Assembly (NCBI RefSeq): GCF_019097595.1
Contig: NC_080718.1
Coordinates: 12,370,657 to 12,434,656 of the forward strand
Reading direction: 5' to 3'
DNA from: Hemibagrus wyckioides
Taxonomy: Eukaryota > Chordata > Actinopteri > Siluriformes > Bagridae
DNA: 64,000 bases
Positions 37,898 to 51,530 of this stretch are shown here, piece after piece (position 1 is the stretch's first letter; each line of letters begins with the position of its first letter). Position numbers and translations under genes: made by a program. Under the pieces are notes generated by a model, which was not told the DNA's origin, ran no database searches, and saw only the letters and a program-made list of their open reading frames with translations.

Positions 37898-38307
37898 TGT
37901 CACGGCCAGGATCCTCGCCCTAGGCGGGTCTCGAACCCAGGCCATCCGTGGTGCACGTGCCCACACTAGCATGCAGCTGAACGCAGACCCAGACACAGGA
38001 TTCAGCGAAGCGCTGCTTTTATTGACATGAAGACACGACATGGGGAAACAGACGGAAGACGAGACATGGCGTGGTTAACGGAAAATAAGAAAGACTAAGA
38101 CTGACAGGAGCATAGACGGACTGGAACCACGGAACGAATAACAGTAAACAATCACGGACAAAAACAGCACAAAAGGATCCCTAGACATTAGGGTAAACTG
38201 GGTACAGGTGAGACAATCAGGGGAGAGAACAATAGGACAGGTAATTACAAGACACACGAACAAGCAGGGTTCTCGGGGAACAGTCCAGCAGCTCGTGCCA
38301 CTCAGGC
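37898..38307. repeat. GC-rich interspersed repeat beside an (ATT)n array
   Basis: This block of about 410 bp is clearly GC-richer than its surroundings. It starts TGTCACGGCCAGGATCCTCG and runs straight into the long (ATT)n array. On the minus strand it has an AATAAA (near 38015) and, 3' of it, GGGTTCGAGACCC, which matches a tRNA T-arm/B-box. It is probably a tRNA- or LTR-related fish repeat, but the class is not resolved. No coding frame was recognised. Confidence 0.55.
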
Positions 38308-38443
<136 letters not shown>

Positions 38444-40425
38444 GTGTGATATCTCAATTGGGGCTTTTGTTGGTGGTGATTTGGGGTTAAACAATGATTT
38501 AGAGGTTGTGTCCACTAGTCTTAAACTTAGATGTCATTTGGAGGAAGGATGAATGAGACATTGTTAGCAAATCATCAGCAAATAAATTAGGCTTACATAT
38601 TAAACCTTTAACCTTTTTAGGTAAAACATATAATAAGTTAAATGTCTTATGGCTAAAACCAAACTCTATTTTTCTAATAATTAGGCACTGAAGTTCCTAT
38701 GCAGCAAATACACAAGCACCCTAACTTTAAGGATATCATTGTTCAATAACAGCTTTGTCTTGGCTTTGAGTATTACTGGTGAACTGCCAGTGTCATGTTA
38801 TTAAGCTTTTGGGCTTTCACAATGTTGCATTCCTTGGATTTGGTTTAGCATTCACAATTCATTTGTATTTATGGGTGTAGGTGTATGACTATTACAGTTT
38901 CTTATTCAATTTTTGCATATTATATCAACCACACTAAGTCCGCAGCTCTTCAGAACACATTGATGGAAATCTGACTGGTCCAGTTGAAGCTGGGGTAATG
39001 CCAGGCTGAACTGGTGGAGCACAGTTTTTATTACTCGAATTCAAAAGACATAATGGTCATAGCTGAGAAGTCACACTAACCACAAGGCAAAATTGTCAAC
39101 AAGTTAATGTATGACAATAGAGAAATGCAGGATCGTACAAAAACCATGAAAATGTTTTATTTTAGTAATAATGCTTTTGTCCCAATTTTAATCAGATGCT
39201 TGGTTCCACCAGTACCACATGCCTAGTTTGCAGTAAAACTAGAGCATGACTAACCGCAAGCAATAAATGCTTTGTGAATCAGGTCTATGAAAACAAAACT
39301 CTACATACAAACCGTCTAACTCAATCAGTACAAACTTTCTGCCAATTAGATGTCCTGTGTACTCTGTAAAGTGCAAGACTGCAAATGTCTAAACATGATG
39401 TCACCATAGAAATCTTTCCCAGCTGATTTATTGACTATGTGCAGGCTTGTGTTCAACAATGATTTTCCATAAAATATACAGTATCTCTACAAGATGTCCT
39501 TGACAAAACAATATGCAGTACTAACATTATAATACACTGACCTTTTGTTAAAGGAAATAATATCTATATCAATTTTCTTTCGATGCTGAAGAGCAACATA
39601 CACAAATTAGATTTAAAAAAAAAATACACAGGGAACATAAATCAGGTACTAAAATGACCATACATGACAGTTCTCTATGTGGTATTTTACACACCATTCA
39701 ATTCCATTCAACACAGAAAACAGTTGAATTTGAGATATGAAAAAATAGGAGATGGTAGATCACAATCTCAATCTTGAATAACTTTTTCAAGTGAAAATAC
39801 TGTTGACTGTATAAACAATTAATAGCTCTTGGTTTGAGTCCTGGGTTTCACTTGTGAAGACTGCATTTGCTGTTAATAAACCCACATAAAGCCCAGAGAG
39901 CTTTTTATGGGGGAAATGCTAGCCATTTTGAAGCTGAGAAAAGAAGAGAAATTGGTCTGAGTCACAAACACAGCCAATACAACAACATGAAAAAGAAAGA
40001 AACTACTACATTTGGCAGACACCCTTATCCAGAGCAACTGAATTCAGACGCAATCTAGACCATTGCATGCTTCCAAATGTCTGGCCGCACTTTAAGAAAG
40101 ACCCACATATGTAAGTGTAATGGCCAGGTGTCCACATACTGTGCCATATAGTTTTTCATGCACTGTCTCTAGACTAAATTACGATATGTTCTTCCATAGG
40201 TAGTCCACAAAGGCAGTTCTCTACCAGAGACAGCAAAAGTCCAAAATCCAGCATTTTAAAACTTCACAGAATCCTGTTTCACTGGATATTTCACAAAAAA
40301 ACAATGTGGGCTGGCCATCAATATGAGTCAAATGAGACCTTTTGATCTCACACGAATCTTTGTGCTTGTCTTTATGATGCATGTGTGCTTGTCTCGAAAA
40401 GCTCATTAGTTGCATTACATCTGTG

Positions 40426-40426
<1 letters not shown>
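38444..40426. other. nhsl1 intron, nothing recognised but a SINE tail
   Basis: AT-rich DNA between the two ATT arrays. Only a SINE tail (40007-40045) stands out. Confidence 0.5.
40007..40045 (-). mobile_element. SINE tail fragment
   Basis: This is only the 3' tail of the second SINE family, inverted (GGCAGACACCCTTATCCAGA followed by GCAACTGAATT). The head is absent. Confidence 0.5.
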
Positions 40427-40514
<88 letters not shown>

Positions 40515-40531
40515 TGATGATGATGATGATG

Positions 40532-40564
<33 letters not shown>

Positions 40565-40586
40565 GTAATAATAATAATAATAATAA
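40427..40586. repeat. (ATT)n/(AAT)n palindromic compound array with a (GAT)n core
   Basis: (TTA)n at 40427-40459 switches to (TAA)n, then (ATG/GAT)n at 40511-40533, then (AAT)n again to 40586. The ATT-to-AAT switch makes a self-complementary hairpin or cruciform candidate. Confidence 0.95.
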
Positions 40587-40803
40587 ATTACACAAAATTG
40601 GGGGGAAAAATCTATAAATTTGGTGAATCATTTGTGGGATAAGAAACAACAAACAGTGTTTACTGTTAAAATTGGAGGAGTGCAGATATTATGTCCTGTT
40701 TCTCATGGTCCATTGTTTTTCTGCAGGAATGCAGAATGTTTGATGGCGATGTTGATTTCATACCAACTTTCACCATCAGGAGGCCAGACTGCAAGCCTTA
40801 CAA

Positions 40804-40830
40804 TGTGTGTGTGTGTGTGTGTGTGTGTGT
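40804..40830. repeat. (GT)n microsatellite
   Basis: Perfect run of about 13 GT units. Confidence 0.93.
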
Positions 40831-43465
40831 TGATATTCTCATCACAGTGAACCTCAGAAGAACTCTAAACAAGTAACAGCATTTCTAGGATTTGGATTTA
40901 TGCATGAAAGCTTTCAAAACTTTCCAACCATGTTCCTCTGAGGTGGACAATAAATAACTTATTACACATGGTGCAGGAAAAAAGCAACAGTAAGGAAAGA
41001 ACAGAAAATCAACATGTTATAATTAAAAAATCACACATAAATCTGTAAAAAGAGTACAGATGTGAAAACAGGAGAACAGGTATGTGTGTGTGTAAGTAAC
41101 TGTAATAAAAGTAGTGTCAGGGAAAGCCTTCAGAAGGGCTGGAGGCACATCTGGTTTTGACGCGTTCTCCCCCTGCAGAAGATCGCTGAGGAATGAACTA
41201 GAAAAAGCACACTGCAGAGAAGAGGCAGGAGTGGAAAAGAAAAAAAAACAGCTGTAGTTCATGGAGTGTGTTTGTGTTGACTTTCAGCCTCAGCAGTAAG
41301 TTTTGTATCATGGAGTATGTATCATGTGATTACAATTACTACAGGAAAAAAAGCCACATTGAACAACTTCTAGCAACATGCCTGGTTTATTCTAGTAAAC
41401 CATTAGAATACTAGCTGGTTTAATAGCTATACACCCATACACATTATTTTCTTGTTCATCAAATGATTGGCTATATGAACGTAGAAAAAAGAAGCATGAC
41501 AACCAGTGTTGCAAAAACTCAACATGCTAGATTTTAGAGATCTTTACATTGAGCCTATGAAATGAATCCTTGTTTAAATGTTAATAATCATTGAATTCTG
41601 GATCCTTTATGAGTCCTTATATAAATAAAAATAAAAAAAGCTGTAAATGTTTCTTAAAATCTGTAAAATCTTTTTCTTCTTTAAGCCACTCTGCCTTCTT
41701 CTCAATATAAACCTTCCAGTCTTGGCCACACACACCAAACTGAACCTATTAGCTAATTATCTCAGTTACGTCAAGTGTTATAGCAGAAAAACACCACAGA
41801 GCAAATCTATTCCAGGTCTTTGTCTAGAACGACCCTTCATTATATACGTACTTAATACCCTCCTATCCTATACAAAGAACAGAGGTACTCTCTTTTCTTG
41901 GGCCTGGTTTTACTAAGGCGCAGGAGTGCACGTGGGTTCACTTAACGTCTGTTTCCTGCCCCGTGCTCACCTTACTCTGGACTAAGCACCGCAGGCAAGA
42001 GCAGTGAAAACACCCATTGTTTTCTTTAGAAATACGACTAAATGCAGTGGCGGCTGAGGAACATACGACAAACAAACCGCAAATAGAATAAAGAATAGTC
42101 ATTCATATGGATATCACAGAGATATAATATTACTGAAATGAAAGTAGAACTGGACATCAGGAATGGAAAGAGTTGTGTGCATTGTGCAGTGGTGATGCTA
42201 GTAGGAGTATTTATTACTTATTCATCTAAACAAGGCTTAGAGAAAAAGAGAAATCATGCTCTTTACCCTTACACAAACAGGGTCTAAGTCATGTGTCCAA
42301 AGCTGCTTTATAGCTGGAGACAGATATGATACATAAAGATACATAAAAGATTACCAGATTAATAGTCCCTTTCAAATCTAATGCATATTATCACACCATC
42401 ACATCATACTCATACATTTCTTAGGGGACAAAATGACCTAATAGTGCAAAACATTTGTGGATTTTGGTCATGTCAAGTATAGATAGATAATATCTTCAGA
42501 TATTTTGCAGTAACAGGATTCAAAGGGTCCTGCTAGGTTGCCTTCACAAGAACACTCAATGAATCAATGTACTCTATCTCTATGAATACTAGTGTGCAGG
42601 CAATTATCACGAGGAAAGCGTTCACTCATACATTTTGAAGAAATGCAGAATTAAAATAAAACAGAAATGCAGTTTATCAGGAAACACACAAATGCATCAT
42701 AATCATCAAAATTGTCACCCCCAGTGATCTGACCCAATAACCTCCATCCTGATTCAATCTTTTGTTCTCTATTGTAGCAAAAAAGGAAGAAGACAACCAA
42801 GACGAACAAAAGTAAACACAGAGATATTGTCCCAGGAAGCATAAGGAATAGAAAGAAATCATTTGACATCCTTTCTTGGAAAAATAACAGCATGATGGTT
42901 GTTTAATAAAAGCTATATCAAAGCCAAAACTTCTTTATACACAAATCTGATTAGTATATAACTTAGATTATGAGAGAATGCTGGCTGAATTTAGTCAAAG
43001 TGTAAAATTCATTCTGTTGCATATAGAATGCAGTAGCTCAATGTAAATATAAGTTTGCTTACATGTACTTCCAGTGTCCAGTGGTCACTTTACACCTTAC
43101 TTCACCATAGTGACTCAGCTTCGTATATATGTGAAGCCATTTTTGTTTAAGATTATGTCTCTTAAATGGATGCATTTAATGCAGTACTCTATAAACGATA
43201 AATGAACCTGATTTAACTGTGTTATTGGTTTCCCACTTAATCTAATGGCTTATCCGTCTGTTCATTCATTCATTCACTTATCATATACCTACATAAAAAG
43301 CTATTCGGGGCTGATGGATTGAATATAACTCTCCTCTTCACTTTTAAATCAGCCCAAAAGTGTAACTTTGCTAGACCATCTCATAATTATAGAAATCACT
43401 AATCAACACAAGCAGCTTGAAGGATAAGATTTTTTCCAGCCTAACTTGAAGTAGCTTAGTTCTAT
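40831..43465. other. nhsl1 first intron next to exon 1a
   Basis: A lone hAT-like end (GCAGTGGCGGCTGAGG) occurs at 42047-42062 without a partner. Otherwise no repeat or exon recognised. Confidence 0.5.
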
Positions 43466-43522
43466 CCGTCCATCTATCCATCCATCCATCCATCAATTCA
43501 TCCATCCATCCATCCATCCATT
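43466..43522 (+). repeat. (ATCC)n tetranucleotide array
   Basis: This is a broken CATC/ATCC array with ATCT and AATT variants, without the interspersed repeat body. It lies 80 bp from the donor of nhsl1 exon 1a, on its intron side. Confidence 0.85.
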
Positions 43523-43603
43523 AACTACATTCTAATACACTGTTATTATTCCACTTCCATTCAAGCATATACACCACAAATCTTTGCAAACGGAACGACT
43601 TAC

Positions 43604-43934
43604 GGATTCGTATCTTCTTCTGGTCCAGTTTGCGCACTGTGCTCTGTAAAGTATTCAGTCTCCTCTGCAGCGCTGCGCTCCTCTGAATAACCGAAGCCGC
43701 TTCACTCTGGATCTCCAAGAAGATGCTGCTGGCATGACGGGAGAGATCAGAGAGCTGCTGCAGGATGTTTTTCAGACTTGTACATCTCACATCGTTCAAG
43801 GAGGTCCATAACTGCGAGCGGAACACAATGCAGCGGTCTAATCCCATGTGTGATTGTCCTGCTCCAGATTCGAGTGGTCCTGTGTTGAACCTGCACAAGT
43901 TCTGAGGCTCGACTGTGCGTTTATGGAAAGGCAT
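43604..43934 (-). CDS. nhsl1: nhsl1 first coding exon 1a, WAVE-homology domain
   Basis: This exon encodes 110 residues plus one base and begins MPFHKRTVEPQNLCR, the N-terminal signature of NHS-family proteins (MPF.KR.VEP...LCR), also similar to WAVE proteins. Residues about 53-105 form the WAVE-homology domain, with the block LQQLSDLSRHASSIFLEI followed by a predicted helical coiled-coil-like stretch (LQRRLNTLQSTVRKLD). In WAVE and NHS proteins this region contributes to the Abi/WAVE-complex type of assembly at lamellipodia and junctions. The ATG at 43934-43932 was chosen because MPF is the family start; an in-frame upstream ATG exists 11 codons earlier but does not match the family. The donor is CC|GTAAGT at 43603, in phase 1, and joining to 3834 gives ...[13 protein letters not shown], matching the exon junction of human NHS. 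The reading frame stays open past the donor, which is ordinary intron read-through. Confidence 0.92.
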
Positions 43935-44250
43935 GTCTAGATCTACATCTATATCAAAGATAAGCACCTGAAATGGAAATCTGATCCCGCTAAAGTTGTG
44001 AAAATGTGCTGATCAGAGTAGGTGGGAGTACACAATGAGGTCCCGCCACGTTATTCATAGGATGAGAGTTCTCCATTCTGTGAAGAGTTTTGAGTGAAAC
44101 TCGCTGTTAAATCTGGTTTAATAAAGGCACAAGTAAAATCCGACATGGAGCTTAGAGACTCAGTGGATCTGGAGCTAAGACTAAAAAAAAATCCGCCTGA
44201 AAACATTCACACTGGACAGAAAAGTTACAAACAGTTAAAGGTAAAGTGAT
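43935..44250 (-). promoter_or_regulatory. presumed 5' UTR/promoter of nhsl1 exon 1a
   Basis: This sequence lies immediately upstream of the exon 1a start on the minus strand. It is free of recognisable transposons and has scattered CpGs (for example near 44040-44050 and 44100-44103). No clear TATA box with an initiator could be assigned. The role is inferred from position only. Confidence 0.4.
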
Positions 44251-45040
44251 GAGCTTTCCGATCAGAGCTGCCTTTATTTGTAATAAATACACTCTTTAAA
44301 GCTTCCTTCCTAGAAGATCATTTAAGAGTACTTTGGTATTACTTTACTAGCCAAACCCCCCAAAAGTGCCCCCAGGAATCTAGATGCAAATTTAAATGAG
44401 AACCTCCAAAAGCTTCCAGTGAAACAATTTTAGTGTGCTCACAATGTAGGAGCAATTCAGACATATTGGAGGGTTTTGGAATTTGGAGAACAGCTTTCTA
44501 GCCATTAATAACAAAAATACACAAAACATCATATATTTCTGAAATCCTCAACGGTGTTGTCTATCTACACGTGGGGGGAAAAAATTATATCCTATTCTAA
44601 AGAAGCATGGCTCACCCTTTGTCAAAAACTGACTGCTAAGCATTTAATGACGTGGTAATTTGGGACAGCTTGACTCAATTATAAACATGTGCACATAGTT
44701 TGAACTAGTGTTATGCTTCTTTCGTTACAGTAGAACATTGTATACAGATGCATAATAAAATATTTGTTACAAAGGCCTATGGATCATGTCCCGTTTTATA
44801 ACCTTATAACATTTTTGTGGTCAACTTCCTTTATTAATGCTTAACAAAGCCTATTATATAAAGTCACAATAATTCATTCATGCTAGTTAGTAACTTACAA
44901 TTTGATTTTTCAGAAATTTAAAGAAGCACATTGAATCATTTTATAACAGTTGCCGAAGTCACTTTCAGAATAGATACCCTCGCCTTCAAAACCTGTACAC
45001 ATGTTACTGCTTTTGGGACAATAAATTCTAATAACAATAT
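44251..45040. other. upstream DNA, nothing recognised
   Basis: AT-rich DNA upstream of nhsl1 exon 1a. Confidence 0.5.
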
Positions 45041-45202
45041 TTGCCTCACACCTCCAGGGCTGGGGGTTTGACTCCTGCCTCTGCCCTGTGTGCTTAGAGT
45101 TTGCATGATCTCCCAGGATTTCCTTTGGTTTCCCCCCAGTCCAAAGACATGTATTGTAGGCTGATTGGCATCTCTAAATTGTCTGTAGTGTGTGAATGAT
45201 TA

Positions 45203-45235
<33 letters not shown>

Positions 45236-45327
45236 GTGATGAGTTGGCACCCTGTTTAAGGTTAAGTTCCCTGGGATAGACTCCAGGTTCCGTGCGGCCA
45301 TGTGTAAATGAAGCAATACAGAAAATT
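45041..45327 (-). repeat. (ATCC)n-linked repeat, copy 2
   Basis: This is an inverted copy of the family at 19453-19683. It is interrupted by a (TG)n tract at 45203-45239 that may have grown from the natural TG-rich part of the repeat. It ends close to the (AAT)n array at 45328. Confidence 0.7.
45203..45239. repeat. (TG)n microsatellite
   Basis: TG run with one TT interruption, inside an inverted copy of the (ATCC)n-linked repeat. Confidence 0.92.
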
Positions 45328-45328
45328 G

Positions 45329-45372
<44 letters not shown>
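45328..45372. repeat. (AAT)15 microsatellite
   Basis: Perfect trinucleotide array at the end of an inverted (ATCC)n-linked repeat copy. Confidence 0.95.
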
Positions 45373-46039
45373 TTTCACTCAATAACAATTAGTAAAAAGA
45401 CAAAGAAGTTTCTTAAAATTTAAGAATAAAATTTGTTTTATATTTTGTTGTTGTCATATTCTCATAGTCAAGACACATTTCAGACAATCCTTTAGATGCA
45501 GAGAAAAGGTATGTATATACTAACAAATAGTGTGGGTTCATCAGGCAAAGTCAGGCAACGGCAGAAAAATTCTTTGTATTTTGTATACTGTACAGCAGGC
45601 CTAGGTTTATATGCTTTTTTTTGTGCTTTGGTCTCTGATGCATGGGTTCCAAATGTTGAGGAAAAATACTCTGATGGTAAATATTGTATTCAGTAGCATC
45701 AGTAAGATTAAATCTAGTCTCACGTTAGAAGCTATGCTTGAAATGGGCTTAGCTCAGCAAGATTATATTCTTAGTATATCTTAAGTTAGATTCTGGAAAA
45801 GTAGACAGGATTTACATTAATTTTCCCTTAGAATATTGGCACTAAATTATTAATGCGTTTGCAGTAAAATTGGTATATGACAGTTAAATACTGTAAACAT
45901 AACGAATGCAGAAAACAACACATACATAATAAATGCATACTACAGTTAAATATTGCAGTATTGCTTTTTGTTGGAAATGCTGTTGCCTGTAACTTACTGA
46001 ACATTAATAATAATGGAATTATAGATAGTGTGAGCACAT
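45373..46039. other. upstream DNA, nothing recognised
   Basis: AT-rich spacer between inverted copies of the (ATCC)n-linked repeat. Confidence 0.5.
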
Positions 46040-46312
46040 TTTCAACCTCCAGGGTTGGGAGTTTGAACCCCTGCCTTCACCCTGTGTGTATGGTGTGCAA
46101 GTTCTCCCCATGCTTTGGAGGTTTCCTCTGGTCACTCTAGTTTTCTCCCCCAGTCCAGAGACACAAGTTGTAGGCTGACTGGCAAGTCTAAATCGTCCAT
46201 GGTGCCTGTGAGATCGCGCCCTGTGATGGGTTGGCATCCTGTCCGGGTGTCCCTCTGAGTCCCCTGGGATAGGGTCCCTGTGTAGTATAAGCGGTTCAGA
46301 AAATGGAGGAAT
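46040..46312 (-). repeat. (ATCC)n-linked repeat, copy 3
   Basis: This is a nearly full inverted copy (CCCAGTCCAGAGACACAAGT, GATGGGTTGGCATCCTGTCC, then TATAAGCGGTTCAGAAAATGG). The ATCC end lies just before the Tc1-like terminal repeat at 46328. Confidence 0.75.
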
Positions 46313-46327
46313 GGTACTATAAATATA

Positions 46328-46508
46328 CACAGACTAGGCATAACATTATGACCACCTGCCTAATATTGTGTTGGTTCCCCTTTTGCTGCCAAAACAGCCC
46401 TGACCCGTCATGCCCTGTGTATTCTGACACCTTTCTATCAGCACCAGCTTTAACTTTTATCAGCAATTTGAGGAACAGTAGCTTGTCTGCTGGATCGGAT
46501 CGCATGAG
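46328..46508 (-). mobile_element. internally deleted Tc1-like element, copy C, 3' part
   Basis: A terminal repeat (CACAGACTAGGCATAACATT) after TA starts this fragment, which matches the inverted 3' part of the elements at 25117 and 60432. It ends abruptly inside the family sequence near 46508 and abuts a copy of the (ATCC)n-linked repeat. It keeps the GGGTCAGGGCTGTTTTGGCA segment, so its deletion junction is the least altered of the three copies. Confidence 0.8.
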
Positions 46509-46668
46509 CGTGTGTGCAAGTGTGTGCAATTGTGCCCTGCAATAGGTTGGCAATCTGTCCAGGGTGTCCCCCATCTTGTGCCCTGAGTCCCTTGGGACAG
46601 ACTCCAGTTTCCCTGTAACCCTGTGTAGGATAAGAGGTACATAAAATAAATGGATGGATGAATGAATT
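46509..46668 (-). repeat. (ATCC)n-linked repeat, copy 4 (partial)
   Basis: This partial inverted copy starts at TGTGTGCAAGTGTGTGC and ends in ATGGATGGATGAATGAAT. It follows the truncated Tc1-like fragment 46328-46508, so a rearrangement joined the two. Confidence 0.7.
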
Positions 46669-47888
46669 ACAGAAATTGAATCTTGGTATTTTTACTTAAT
46701 TACATTTCGAAGTAAAATTATGTCTTATATTTATATTTAGACCTTCAAAGTACAGCCAATTGCTGTATGTTATACTGTATTGTATGGGCTCAGTTTGTAT
46801 CAGTATAGTCACTTCAGTTTAACATCCATCCAAATCAGTTTAGCAGTAAATCAATTTTATCAATGTAGAAAACAAAAATTTGCAGTGACCTTCTCATGCT
46901 ACGCAATGTCACTACAATAGCGATCTGTTTTTGATCTGTGTTTGAATAAGAGAAACAAATCCACAGAGACTGAATGCTGTTTTCAGGCATACAGTTTCAG
47001 ATTGGTTATAAAAGTTACTTTACACATAAAAACATTAATCGGTTTTAAAAATTTATTTGAGCAACTTTTTGTTCATTGACTTGACTACATTTTTGTCTAC
47101 TTATACTTGAAAATAGTACACAGTACATATACTGTCTGGGGTCTGAGGAATTGAGACAGAAAATCTATGAACAACTTGATGACAAAGAATAAGCAGGTGA
47201 CTCTTTACAAGAAGTCTTCAAGTCAATGCTTACTATTAAATTGAGGCATACAGTATATATGCATCAAATACGTCCATACAAATACAGTTTCTCATGTTGT
47301 GCTGATGCCTCAGCAGATATGAATAGAATACTGACATTTACTGACAATACAATACCGATGTCTTTGCATTTGCATGTATTTATTTGGTTCTTACCTTCAA
47401 AAATTGTGAGATGTTTCAGTAGGCAGAAATGCATTCCAAGCACTCTTAAAACTAGCAAAAGCTAAAAAAAAACTAAGATTCACACAGGTATGTAAAAACC
47501 AACAATCTGAATATTCTTTTTAAACAACTCCACATATTTCTTTTAATGGTATCAGGTGTCTTATGTCAAATGTTTTGCTAATTGCTGTGAATAAGCCAGT
47601 TCAAATTAGCTATTGATTGTAAATGTGCTTTATGTACTGGACACATCTTTGAGGTTTTTCACATCTTTCTCCTGCAGGGCTTTAAATAATGTGGATAATT
47701 GTTAAGATTTTAACAGTTTAGTGCAAGGTTTGTGAAGGAGATACATTTCACAACAGACTGATTGCACTCATGAAACATTAGATGGTGCTAGAGACCTTCC
47801 AATTCATGGAAGACCTACCAAGCATTTTACGTCTTACATCTTGACGCATGAGAATGTCAGCTCACAAGAAAGAGCTTAAATTATTTTT

Positions 47889-47891
<3 letters not shown>

Positions 47892-47964
<73 letters not shown>
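47892..47964. repeat. (AT)n microsatellite, 73 bp
   Basis: Uninterrupted dinucleotide AT run, self-complementary and likely to extrude a cruciform. Confidence 0.97.
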
Positions 47965-47967
<3 letters not shown>

Positions 47968-48147
47968 TTTTATTTGACAGCAACTGACAAAGAAGCAAGT
48001 GAAGTTCAACAATATCAGTTCATAATGAAAAACAAATCATTAGCCTGAAATAATTCATCTTTATTAGTTCTAGTAATCCAAGTACAACTTCTTATGAACT
48101 AGTGTGTCACTACTGAGCAAATTTTACCTTTACAAATGTCCCAAATG

Positions 48148-48171
48148 TTATTTATTTATTTATTTATTTAT

Positions 48172-48205
<34 letters not shown>
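48148..48205. repeat. (TTTA)n-(TTAG)n compound array
   Basis: TTTA units give way to about nine TTAG units without a gap. TTAG is not the vertebrate telomere repeat. Confidence 0.93.
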
Positions 48206-48206
<1 letters not shown>

Positions 48207-49381
48207 TTTTCTGAGTTAAATGTTACAACTTTAAATTCAGACCAATTTTCAGATAAAACACCAATTATTATTATTATTGTTATATATTATTATTCAAGTA
48301 AGAGAACCTGGAACACTTTACCAAAAAACTTCCTTAAACTGCATGATGATGTACTGGTATAAATAGCTCTGCAGTTTATAAGCAAATCAATGTAGTTATA
48401 ACATCAATGGGTGGACAAGCCAAATATCAGTTCAGATTTTTTTATTGTTAAACTCTTCAATATTGTTTTTCTACAACATCATTATATACGATTAAGGTAC
48501 TTTTCATACTTTTGAAAGCAGCTATGCTCTCCTAAGACCTTTCCAGAGTAGAGTGTGTGGTGATACAGCAGGTCGTGTTGCCGACTCACTGCTCCAGGGC
48601 CTCTGCTTCCATCCTGAGCTCAGGTTACTGTGTGCAGTTCTGCTCCTCCATTGTCTATATGTGTACATTATGCTCTGAGATGGCTAGGTGTTGTTCCCCA
48701 CCACTTGTCATCCAGATCCACTGAACACTTACCGGGATAAAGCAGTTACTGAATATTCATATATTCAGTATATATATTTATACTATTTATGCTATAAATA
48801 TATAATTGTGTATTAGCACACAAACAACACAAACAATGCTTTCAGGTGTAAGTTCTCAGAGTGAAAATGTAAAATGAATATTTATTAGATTAAATATTTA
48901 ATAGATGGCCTTTTGTAGTGTCTACAGAAGAATCACCCAACATAAAGTTTTATGTTGAACAGCTTCAGGTTATAATAAAGTCAGAATAACTTTGTATTAA
49001 TTTCAAGTGATCTTTCCTATTATGGGACAAGTGGAGGCAAACCATTCCCCCTAAAGTATAACAAAAGCCACCATTTTGTCCCTTTAATCTGTCATCTGTT
49101 TGTAGTCTAAGTGACTACTGCTTTAAATTTATTCCTGGTTAATGAGCTGACATAGTAAATAAGAAACATTACATGCATACAAAATGGTCCCAAAGTGATA
49201 ACTGATATGATTATAATTTTATGCTGCAGCATCATCCAAAGAATTACTGTACCTGATAACTATAAATTTGCTTTGAAATAATCCCTAGTGTCAGATGTAC
49301 CCTACAAACAAGGCTTTTAGAGCAGATAAAGAGCTTAAATGTGCAGGGTTAAGTGTATGGTACTCCAAGAGCTAAGTGAGA

Positions 49382-49563
49382 AGTGATACCTCAGTGTTAA
49401 GATGTTGGACTCTTGGCTGGAATGTTGTGAGCCCAAATCCTACCACTGCCACTGCTGGGCCTTTAAGCAAGGCCCTTAAACCTCAAGTGCTCAGATGTAT
49501 AAATGAGATGAATGTAAGTTGCTCTGGATAAGGGTGTCTGCCATATACCATAAAACTAATGTA
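49382..49563 (+). mobile_element. SINE of a second family
   Basis: A tRNA-like head (ACCTCAGTGTTAAGATGTTGG, B-box-like GAGCCCAAATCC) is followed by GGGCCTTTAAGCAAGGCCC and a tail GTAAGTTGCTCTGGATAAGG then GTGTCTGCCATAT. This tail is widespread in fish SINEs and differs from the ATGTGACAAATAAAG family. Confidence 0.75.
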
Positions 49564-49597
49564 AAGAGCAGGTTTGGAAACCACTGGCATAGGCATT

Positions 49598-49800
49598 GGA
49601 CTTCAAGTCAAGTCAAGAAGCTTTTTTTTTGTCATTTCAACCATATATAGCTGACACAGGACATTGTTTCTCCAGGGCCCTGGTGCTACATAAAACAGTG
49701 TAGAACTATATAACAACACAGAGCTAAGGACTTAAAACAAGTTGCCCTAGCCACATAAATCGTGGATCATGTGCAACCTAGTGCAAACAATGCATGACAA
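49598..49800 (-). mobile_element. LINE 3' UTR fragment
   Basis: The sequence CAAGTCAAGAAGCTTTTTTT and TTTCAACCATATATAGCTG, followed by a CTCCAGGGCCCTGGTGCTAC block, is the inverted 3' end of a fish LINE related to the one at 60536-61357 (compare CTATATATGGTTGAAGTGAC near 61310). Confidence 0.7.
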
Positions 49801-51379
<1,579 letters not shown>

Positions 51380-51530
51380 AGAGATGGGAAGTTAAGTAGC
51401 CCTGGTTTAGGAGGATTATGGACTGGGGAAAGAAGCTATGTGGGTGTCAGCTGCTGTAAGACTTTCAGGCCTTTCCACTGTGAAGGAGAAATGCTAGAAC
51501 ACTGGTGGTGGTGGTGGTTTGGAATATGCG
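51380..51530 (-). mobile_element. possible LINE ORF-tail relic
   Basis: The segment around GGACTGGGGAAAGAAGCTAT and TTTCAGGCCTTTCCACTGTG resembles the inverted C-terminal region of another fish LINE. It is degenerate and short, so this is a tentative call. Confidence 0.35.

Larger units (their letters stand above)
46669..49381. other. upstream DNA with AT and TTTA arrays
   Basis: AT-rich sequence; apart from the microsatellites at 47892 and 48148 nothing was recognised. Confidence 0.5.

Noticed and set aside
42047..42062. Second hAT-like end, GCAGTGGCGGCTGAGG
   Set aside because: No inverted partner or 8-bp duplication was found nearby, so an element cannot be claimed.
43521..43603. Continuation of the nhsl1 exon 1a frame beyond KIRI
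   Set aside because: A strong GTAAGT donor at 43603 in the family's exon-end position shows that this is intron read-through.
43935..43967. Upstream in-frame ATG (MLIFDIDVDLD) before MPFHKR
   Set aside because: NHS-family proteins start at MPF; the upstream extension has no family match and is probably 5' UTR.
48170..48205. (TTAG)n as a telomere-like repeat
   Set aside because: The vertebrate telomere is TTAGGG; this is a compound tetranucleotide microsatellite.
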